From assembly GCA_009927445.1 (NCBI GenBank), contig RFMZ01000212.1, positions 53,470 to 117,469 of the forward strand: a stretch of DNA of 64,000 nucleotides, in the 5' to 3' direction. Positions 57,983 to 64,000 of this stretch are shown piece by piece. The DNA is from Betaproteobacteria bacterium. Lineage in GTDB: Bacteria > Pseudomonadota > Gammaproteobacteria > Burkholderiales > Burkholderiaceae. Within the stretch, counting starts at the first letter, position 1, and every line of letters begins with the position of its first letter. The position numbers were made by a program, and so were the translations under genes. A model generated the notes under the pieces. The model searched no databases. It was not told where the DNA came from and worked only from the letters and a program-made list of their open reading frames with translations.

Positions 57983-58215
57983 ATTTATTACGTTATAGTA
58001 AGTTTTAAGATACGAGCATCTATTAATGCAACCCCAATAAAAATAACATTGACCTAATCGGCAGTAAGAAGTATGAAGTAGGCAGTATTTGAGTTGAGCA
58101 ATATAAGTCAATTGTGTCTGTCAATCATTCACATGATGACTAATTAAATAAAAAGATATCAATTTGTCGAACACGAAGTACAAATGAATTAATTTAGAGT
58201 TCAAGATTCGGTAGT

Positions 58216-58338
58216 ATGAAAGCTTCAACTACGGCATCAACTACGGCATCAATGGTATCAACTATCTTACTACCTACCGCATCAACTTCCGTATCAACTT
58301 TAGCAACAATTACCAAATACATAAAATACGATAGATAA
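58216..58338 (+). CDS. Candidate 40-residue Ser/Thr/Ala-rich small ORF (repeat-encoded)
   Basis: From the ATG at 58216 the frame encodes 40 residues beginning MKASTTASTTASMVSTILL and ending KYIKYDR. More than half of the residues are Ser, Thr or Ala. The coding repeat unit TCAACTACGGCA occurs twice perfectly, with related units TCAACTTCCGTA and TCAACTTTAGCA after it (58225-58305). There is no clear ribosome binding site. It ends 39 bp before a terminator. I do not recognise any homologue; it may be a noncoding repeat that happens to be open. Confidence 0.25.
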   Translation: MKASTTASTTASMVSTILLPTASTSVSTLATITKYIKYDR

Positions 58339-58377
58339 GATACGATAGTTCGGTAAGCTCTTAAAACACTCCTCGAT

Positions 58378-58412
58378 AAAACCCGCTACTGATGAAGCGG
58401 GTTTTTATTTTT
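58378..58412 (+). terminator. Rho-independent terminator upstream of yqeY
   Basis: AAAACCCGCT and AGCGGGTTTT form a ten-pair stem with an eight-base loop, followed by TATTTTTTT. It ends transcription of rpsU or of the unit in the gap, separating rpsU from yqeY-dnaG-rpoD. Confidence 0.9.
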
Positions 58413-58503
58413 TTGGGGTTTTTAATAGGGGTTGATTCCCAATTATTGTCATAATAAGCATATCCCCAAAAGCTTACTAAACTAGCGAATGAAAGAAAGA
58501 GCC

Positions 58504-58953
58504 ATGAATTTAAAAAGTGCGATTACCGAAGATATGAAAAACGCCATGCGAAGCAAGGATATGAATCGTTTAGGGACTATTCGATTATTGTTGGCAGCTA
58601 TTAAACAAAAAGAAGTAGATGAGCGAATTGAGTTAATTGATACGCAGGTTATTGCGATTGTAGAAAGAATGATTAAGCAACGTAAGGATTCAATTAGTCA
58701 ATTTACAACTGCAAAACGCCAAGACTTAGTAGATCAAGAAACCTCGGAATTACTGCTATTAGAAACATATCTACCCGCACAATTATCGGAAGTAGAAATA
58801 CTTGCAAAAGTTAAACAAACTATTGAAGCTACCGGTGCGGTTGGGCCACAGGATATGGGAAAAGTAATTGGCATTTTGAAGCCCGAATTAGCTGGTCAAG
58901 CCGATATGGGTAAAGTATCAGCACTTGTAAAAGCTGCTTTAAGTGCCAAATAA
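58504..58953 (+). CDS. GatB/YqeY domain-containing protein
   Basis: 149 residues from the ATG at 58504 (MNLKSAITEDMKNAMRSKD), with AAAGAAAGAG just upstream; an ATG 15 bases earlier is possible. It matches the YqeY family: RLLLAAIKQKEVDER (near 27-41), a central MIKQRKDSISQF and the C-terminal GPQDMGKVIGILKPELAGQ. The family resembles the tail domain of the GatB amidotransferase subunit and likely binds tRNA or related RNA, but has no established role. It sits between rpsU and dnaG, its usual place in many bacteria. Confidence 0.88.
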   Translation: MNLKSAITEDMKNAMRSKDMNRLGTIRLLLAAIKQKEVDERIELIDTQVIAIVERMIKQRKDSISQFTTAKRQDLVDQETSELLLLETYLPAQLSEVEILAKVKQTIEATGAVGPQDMGKVIGILKPELAGQADMGKVSALVKAALSAK

Positions 58954-58970
58954 TTCAAGGATTTGACCTT

Positions 58971-60862
58971 TTGATACCGCGTACATTTATTGATGACTTA
59001 TTAAATCGAGTTGATATTGTTGACGTGATTAGTAAGTCGGTTACGTTAAAAAAATCAGGCTCAAATTTGCAGGGTTTATGCCCCTTTCATCAAGAAAAGT
59101 CGCCTTCTTTTTCAGTGTCCGAAACAAAGCAGTTTTATCATTGCTTTGGGTGTGGCGCTCATGGTTCAGCAATTAATTTTTTAATGGAATATGCTGGCCT
59201 AAGTTTTGTTGATGCGATTGAGGATCTAGCTAGCACTATCGGATTGTCTGTTCCAAAAGAGGCACCATCAGCAGTAGGTATGGCGATACAAGAACAAGCT
59301 GTTGCCTTAACTGAGTTACTGCAAAAGGCGACAAACTGGTATCAAGAAAGTTAAAGAAAAATCAAAGAGCAATTCAGTATTTGAAAAATCGCGGACTTTC
59401 TGGAGACATTGCAAAGCGTTATGGTATTGGATATGCCAATGACGATTGGCAAAACCTAGAGAAGGTTTTTGGTAGTTATGGTCAGGACACGATTGCTAAA
59501 TCATTGGTAGAGGCAGGTTTAATCATTCAGGGCGAGTCCGAAGGACGAACTATCGCTAAACGATATGATCGTTTTCGTGACCGGATTATGTTCCCCATTC
59601 GAAATTTAAAAGGGCAAGTGATCGGTTTTGGTGGCCGTATTATTGACCATGGCGAGCCAAAATACTTAAATTCTCCTGAGACAGCCCTCTTTAAAAAAGG
59701 GCAAACTTTATATGGATTATTTGAAGCTAGAAAATCGATCCGTGAAATGTCTTATGTATTAGTTTGCGAGGGCTATATGGATGTGGTTGCTTTAGCCCAG
59801 TTAGGCTTTCCCAATGCCGTAGCCACTTTAGGGACAGCCTCTACTGAGAGTCATGTCCAGCTTTTACTGCGGCATTCGGATAAAGTGGTTTTTTCATTTG
59901 ATGGTGATGCGGCTGGCGTGCGCGCTGCAAAAAGAGCCTTTGAGGCAAGTATTGCACTATTGAGTGACGAAAAGGAGATCCGATTCTTATTTCTTCCAAA
60001 AGAGCACGATCCTGACAGTTTTGTCAGAGAGATGGGTGGTGAGGTTTTTAGTCAGGCCATTTCACAGGCGAAGCCTTTGTCGGTATTTTTCATCGATATT
60101 ATTGGCGAGGGCTTAGATTGGAATACAGCGGAGGGCAGAGCACAAGCTCAAAATGAAGCGAAAGTCTATTTTAAAAAAATGCCACCGATTGCTTTACGAA
60201 CACAAATTTTACGAGAATTAGCAAAGAGACTGGGAATCACGCAATTAGAGTTGGAGCAATTTTATGGGATAGCGTCTGTTGAGGTAAATCATTTCGCAGG
60301 GCGTTCTGCAAGTGTCTCTGGCGTTAGCGGATTGGAAACCTTAAAAAAATTGCCCAAACGGGATTGGCAGAAAAATGCCGATTTAAGGGCCATGGAAAAT
60401 TTGGCTAAACAAAAGCCAGTTGCGCCTACTGATATCGGAATACAGTTGATGCGGGTACTCATTCAATATCCACTTTTGGGTAAGAGATTATCACCGACAC
60501 AATGCCAAGCCCTTCTCAAAATTGCCTTGGCACGAAACCTACAAACTCAGGCAGTCATGCAAGATTTACTGGAATTATGTAAACAAGAGCCGGAAGACGG
60601 AAAATTCGCTTCCTTTCAAAATATCTTAGCCACATCAGTCCATGCAAAGGCATATGATGTACTCTTGAAAAAAGTATTTGAAACTGAATTTTCCTTGGAA
60701 GAGGCGACACTTCACTTAAATGGCGCTTTAAAAAAAGTAGAAGTTGAAATATTGAAGCAAGAAATGTTAGAAATTACTGAAAAAATTAATAAAAACATAC
60801 AAACGAATGAAGATTTAAATCGATATCGCGCAGTTATTACAAAATTGAAAAATAACGGATAG
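58971..60862 (+). pseudogene. dnaG: DNA primase DnaG, interrupted by a one-base frameshift
   Basis: Two reading frames together make a full-length primase of about 630 residues. The first (58971-59354, TTG start) encodes 127 residues: the zinc domain with CHC2 ligands C37, H40, C58 and C61 and the family start MIPRTFIDDLLNRVDIVDV. It stops at TAA in YQES-stop. The second, shifted by -1, continues without gap as LKKNQRAIQYLKNRGLSGD and runs to 60862. It holds the RNA polymerase domain (KPGQVIGFGGR-like region, TOPRIM VLVCEGYMDVVALAQ and FSFDGDAAG) and the C-terminal DnaB-binding domain. Losing one T from TTT at 59350-59352 explains everything. An internal TTG at 59381 could start a 493-residue second piece. 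dnaG is essential, so this is either a sequencing error, a recent mutation, or a primase made in two parts. The zinc domain ends close to the break. Confidence 0.85.
59349..59356 (+). other. Frameshift site in dnaG
   Basis: The sequence is AGT TAA AG in the first frame. Adding one T (AGT TTA AAG) restores reading into the downstream frame with family-like residues. There is no slippery heptamer of the X-XXY-YYZ type here, and the longest homopolymer nearby is five A residues after the stop, so programmed slippage is not evident. Confidence 0.85.
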
Positions 60863-61173
60863 AAATTTGCGCTTTGTCAGGGGGAAAGAAAAACCCATTC
60901 GAAATAAGGGAAAATTTCTTTGTCTTAACTGGAAAATGTATCAATTTTTCAGTATAATAGAGGGCTATCTATTTCACATTTAATTCAATAACTTAGTCAA
61001 CCATTAGCAAATATGTGGTTCATTTTCTTGGCAAAGATGCATAAATTTGGCGAAATTGCTTAAAAAAGCACACCACCAAATGCTTCTAAGGTGATTCGAT
61101 GTTCAATGGTGGCAATAACTGTTAAAACGCATTACGAAGATAATTTTTTCAATTTATTAAATCTAGAGCGAAT
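60863..61173 (+). other. 311-bp rpoD upstream region
   Basis: No gene is recognisable. It contains the rpoD promoter (60930-60958) and a leader of about 210 nt. Nothing else definite is seen; some self-complementary pieces occur (CCACCA near 61070 and TGGTGG near 61108) that could pair in the messenger. Confidence 0.5.
60930..60958 (+). promoter_or_regulatory. Probable sigma-70 promoter of rpoD
   Basis: TGGAAA (4/6 match to the -35 box) at 60930-60935 is followed after 17 bp by a perfect TATAAT at 60953-60958. It lies after the dnaG end, so rpoD can be expressed independently of dnaG. Confidence 0.65.
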
Positions 61174-63801
61174 ATGCCAAAGACCATTTCAGTTAAAAAA
61201 ATAATTCCCCGCAAGGCAATCACTAAAAAAAGTGCGCCAGTACAACCAGTGGTGGTAAAAAAGCCTTCGAAACCTACATCATTGGTTAAAGGTAAAAAAG
61301 TTGTTATTCCTGTTAAAACAGTAAAAAAGGTCAAAGTGTTAAATAAATCTGTATCCAAGGGTGGTAGTAAAGTCGTTCCTCAAAAAGCAAAATCAGTAAC
61401 TCCGGTTCCAAATAAGGCTAACAAGCAAGATGCCCCGGTCAAATCCATTAAAACGGTTACTTCGTCAGCTAAGAAGATAGCGGTTAAAAAAGTTACAGCG
61501 CAAAAAATAGTCGCTCAGGCAGCGCCAAAAAAAGCCGTTACTCAAGCTGCTGGTAAGAAGCTTGTTGACAAAAAGCCTACGACGGAAGTTACGAATAAAA
61601 AAACAAAAATCGAGATAAAAAATCTCAATAAGCAACCAGTAAAGATATTAGAAGCAAAAAAAGTTGATACAGCAGTTCAAAATAAAAAACTACTGGAAAA
61701 GAAACCTAAGAATACCAAGGTTGAAAGTCAGGAAGTTATAGATCCAATTTCATTACCTGAGATCCCTTTAGATGAGCATGGACAACCAATTAAAAAAACG
61801 CGTGGCCGTAAACCAAAAATTAAGCCACTAGTAGACCCTAATAGTGATGTTCGGACAGATCGTCAAAAAGCGCGAGATCGCAAAGCGAAAGAAAGAGCTT
61901 TATTGCTTGAATTTAATGCCACTAAGTTAGGTAGTGAAGAGCAGCAGGAGTTAAGACGAGCGCGCTTAAAGCACTTAATTAAGATGGGAAAGTCAAGAGG
62001 GTATTTAACTCATGGCGAGATTAACGATGTCATGTCTGATGAATTATCAGATTCAGACTCTCTAGAAACATTGATTGCACTTTTAAGTGACATCGGCATT
62101 ATGGTTTATGAGCAAGCCCCAGATGCTGAGACTTTGATCCTGAATGAAAATGCTATCACTGTCACCTCTGAGGAAGAGGCCGAAGAAGAAGCTGAAGCAG
62201 CTCTTGGTGCAGTAGATTCTGAATTTGGTAGAACAACTGATCCAGTTCGGATGTATATGCGCGAGATGGGCACTGTGGATTTGTTGACTCGGGAAGATGA
62301 GATTGTCATTGCCAAGAAGATAGAGGCAGGACTCAAGGATATGTTGATGGCTTTGTCAGCATGCCCAGTGACCATTGCAGAAATTCTTAGCAGCGCAGAT
62401 CAAATACTAGCAGGAACAATGCAAGTCGATGATTTTGTGGATGGTCTAGTCGATCCGAATGCAGAAGATATTCCGATGACACCCATTGTCATCGAGGAGT
62501 CGGATTTTGAAGACCTTGATGATGCAGGAGAGGACGAAGAGGGTGCTGGAAGTGCGGCGGCATCAGCAGCATCTGCAAAACAATTAGAAGAGCTCAAGCA
62601 ATTATCCTTAGAAAAATTTACTGTGATTCGAAGCCAATTTGATAAGATGCGGCGTGCCTTTGATCGAGACGGTTATGATTCAGTCAATTATGTCAAGGCA
62701 CAGGCACTTATCCGTAATGAGTTATTAGGTTTTCGCTTTACTGCGAAAAGTGTAGAGCGTTTGTGCGATTCGGTTCGTTCACAGGTAAACCAGGTTTGGG
62801 CAACAGAGCGTGCGCTTTTAAATATCTTAGTCGACAAGATTGGTATCCCGCGAGCTGAAGTATTGGCTGGAATTCAAAAAAACACGATGAATCTGCGTTG
62901 GACTGCGGCATTAACCAAAGATGGTAAGCCCTACAATGCTCTATTAGAGAGAAATATCCCGGCAATTCACGAAATGCAGCAAAAGTTAATTGATATGCAA
63001 AATCGGGTTGTTTTGCCGTTAACGCAACTAAAAGAAGTGCACAAGCAAATGACTGCGGGAGAGAAGCGAGCTCGTGAAGCTAAGCGTGAAATGACGGTGG
63101 CAAATTTACGTCTAGTTATTTCAATTGCAAAAAAATACACGAATCGTGGATTACAGTTTTTAGATTTAATCCAAGAGGGAAATATTGGATTAATGAAGGC
63201 TGTTGATAAGTTTGAATATCGTCGCGGCTATAAATTTTCCACCTATGCAACATGGTGGATACGTCAAGCAATTACACGATCGATTGCAGATCAGGCTCGT
63301 ACGATTCGAATACCTGTGCATATGATAGAAACAATTAATAAGATGAATCGTATCAGTCGTCAGATATTGCAAGAGACCGGTATTGAGCCAGATGCCGCGA
63401 CCCTTGCGGCGAAGATGGAGATTCCAGAAGACAAAATTCGTAAGATTATGAAGATTGCTAAAGAGCCGATTTCGATGGAAACACCGATTGGTGATGATGA
63501 AGATTCGCACCTAGGAGATTTTATCGAGGATAGTAATACCTTAGCCCCTGCTGAGGCTGCGTTGCATGAGTCGATGCGTGATGTTGTTAAGGATATTTTG
63601 GATTCACTAACGCCAAGAGAGGCGAAGGTTCTGAGGATGCGATTCGGTATTGAAATGAGTACGGACCATACCTTAGAAGAGGTTGGAAAACAGTTTGATG
63701 TGACGCGTGAACGGATTCGACAGATTGAGGCTAAAGCCTTAAGGAAGATGCGGCATCCTAGTAGAAGCGATAAACTGAAGACATTCTTAGAGGAAGATTA
63801 A
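61174..63801 (+). CDS. rpoD: RNA polymerase primary sigma factor RpoD (sigma 70)
   Basis: 875 residues, much longer than E. coli RpoD (613). The extra part is a Lys/Ala/Val-rich N-terminal tail of about 180 residues ([19 protein letters not shown] and on), resembling histone-like tails. Region 1.1 starts near 260 ([18 protein letters not shown]). Region 1.2 has [19 protein letters not shown] near 360. An acidic non-conserved region follows ([14 protein letters not shown]). Region 2 contains [20 protein letters not shown] and [15 protein letters not shown]; region 4 has [14 protein letters not shown] and [14 protein letters not shown]. It directs transcription of housekeeping genes. It follows dnaG, the standard order. 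Confidence 0.97.
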   Translation: MPKTISVKKIIPRKAITKKSAPVQPVVVKKPSKPTSLVKGKKVVIPVKTVKKVKVLNKSVSKGGSKVVPQKAKSVTPVPNKANKQDAPVKSIKTVTSSAKKIAVKKVTAQKIVAQAAPKKAVTQAAGKKLVDKKPTTEVTNKKTKIEIKNLNKQPVKILEAKKVDTAVQNKKLLEKKPKNTKVESQEVIDPISLPEIPLDEHGQPIKKTRGRKPKIKPLVDPNSDVRTDRQKARDRKAKERALLLEFNATKLGSEEQQELRRARLKHLIKMGKSRGYLTHGEINDVMSDELSDSDSLETLIALLSDIGIMVYEQAPDAETLILNENAITVTSEEEAEEEAEAALGAVDSEFGRTTDPVRMYMREMGTVDLLTREDEIVIAKKIEAGLKDMLMALSACPVTIAEILSSADQILAGTMQVDDFVDGLVDPNAEDIPMTPIVIEESDFEDLDDAGEDEEGAGSAAASAASAKQLEELKQLSLEKFTVIRSQFDKMRRAFDRDGYDSVNYVKAQALIRNELLGFRFTAKSVERLCDSVRSQVNQVWATERALLNILVDKIGIPRAEVLAGIQKNTMNLRWTAALTKDGKPYNALLERNIPAIHEMQQKLIDMQNRVVLPLTQLKEVHKQMTAGEKRAREAKREMTVANLRLVISIAKKYTNRGLQFLDLIQEGNIGLMKAVDKFEYRRGYKFSTYATWWIRQAITRSIADQARTIRIPVHMIETINKMNRISRQILQETGIEPDAATLAAKMEIPEDKIRKIMKIAKEPISMETPIGDDEDSHLGDFIEDSNTLAPAEAALHESMRDVVKDILDSLTPREAKVLRMRFGIEMSTDHTLEEVGKQFDVTRERIRQIEAKALRKMRHPSRSDKLKTFLEED

Positions 63802-63966
63802 GCTCAAAAGCTGCTTTTTGTTTGGTGTTTACCCCAAAAATAAATGAAATATGAAGTGATGTTACATCTATTAAATTGAACAAATACTCTTAGGTTCTTC
63901 GGAATTTAATTGTTTGATGTTGTAGTAAAGATTGTAAAAAGTAATAAGTTGTACCCGAAAAGTTTC

Positions 63967-64000
63967 GGGCCGTTAGCTCAGTTGGTTAGAGCAGAGGACT
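63967..64000 (+). tRNA. tRNA gene, 5-prime half only (likely tRNA-Met or other CAU tRNA)
   Basis: GGGCCGT (acceptor), TA, GCTC-AGTTGGTTA-GAGC (D arm), A, GAGGA (anticodon stem) and CT (loop bases 32-33) fit tRNA geometry exactly. The window stops just before anticodon base 34, so the identity is not visible. The sequence reminds me of the tRNA-Met (CAU) gene that follows rpoD in Burkholderiales; that is from memory. Confidence 0.85.

Larger units (their letters stand above)
57983..58503 (+). other. 521-bp gap between rpsU and yqeY
   Basis: This is the longest gene-free stretch of the window. No known protein is encoded. It contains a 12-nt-period repeat that can be read as a 40-codon ORF (58216-58338), a short direct repeat (TACGATAG at 58327-58334 and 58341-58348) and a strong terminator at 58378-58412. 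The layout resembles a small transcription unit, either an untranslated tail of rpsU, a small RNA or a small protein gene. Confidence 0.6.

Noticed and set aside
59345..59365. Programmed ribosomal frameshift in dnaG
   Set aside because: No slippery heptamer, no long homopolymer for transcriptional slippage, and no clear downstream structure are visible.
1..64000. CRISPR arrays, prophage, insertion sequences or integrative elements
   Set aside because: No spaced direct repeats of suitable length, no transposase or integrase genes and no terminal inverted repeats were seen. The tandem repeats found are too short and contiguous to be CRISPR. The tRNA at the right edge could be an integration site, but its 3-prime end is outside the window.

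Overview
The window is an ordinary-looking, gene-dense chromosomal segment of a Gram-negative betaproteobacterium. Gene order and protein style point to the order Burkholderiales, and the AT-leaning base composition together with several neighbourhoods (rpsT/DUF3579/argF, DUF2782-thrB-BPSS1780 next to polA, Rieske oxygenase/xseB/ispA) suggest Polynucleobacter or a close freshwater relative. That placement is inference from remembered synteny and sequence style; no database search was done. I see no prophage, insertion sequence, CRISPR array, toxin-antitoxin pair or obvious genomic island.

Layout. 1-5.3 kb: miaA (cut by the window edge) and mutL, then a DedA membrane protein, a SirB1-family protein and the lipid II flippase murJ. 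5.4-11.2 kb: rpsT with a triple tandem repeat in its leader, a DUF3579 gene, the arginine genes argF-argG with ppnP, a DUF192 protein, and an unrecognised 457-residue protein. 11.4-15 kb: a cold-shock gene with a structured leader and its own promoter, then clpS-clpA, meeting dut tail to tail. 15-20.7 kb (minus strand): the cluster ribF-ileS-lspA-coaBC-dut. 20.7-27.2 kb: purN, an rsmB-like methyltransferase, a fatty-acid desaturase, ribosomal proteins rpmB-rpmG, radC, and fkpB-ispH. 27.2-32 kb: a complete branched-chain amino-acid ABC importer (livJHMGF). 32-39 kb: argD, an iron-sulfur flavin reductase, an NAD-binding epimerase-like protein, glnS, and tctBA without a receptor gene. 39-50.5 kb: alaS-tusA, valS-galU, uvrD, and DUF2782-thrB-BPSS1780. 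50.6-56.6 kb: polA, a ZIP metal transporter, a Rieske oxygenase and xseB-ispA. 56.6-64 kb: tsaD, then the macromolecular-synthesis group rpsU, yqeY, dnaG, rpoD, followed by a tRNA cut by the window edge.

The genes are mostly housekeeping: four aminoacyl-tRNA synthetases (ileS, glnS, alaS, valS), DNA replication and repair (mutL, radC, uvrD, polA, dnaG), proteolysis (clpSA), cofactor and isoprenoid synthesis (ribF, coaBC, ispA, ispH), arginine synthesis (argF, argG, argD) and transport.

Three things stand out. The essential primase gene dnaG is broken by a one-base frameshift exactly in the linker after its zinc domain. A 457-residue protein next to csp-clpS-clpA matches no family I know and occupies the spot where I would expect icd. 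Several intergenic spaces carry short tandem arrays (16-nt units at 5.5 kb, 12-nt units at 11.35 kb and 58.2 kb), the last of which reads as a Ser/Thr/Ala-rich 40-codon ORF in the largest gap of the window.
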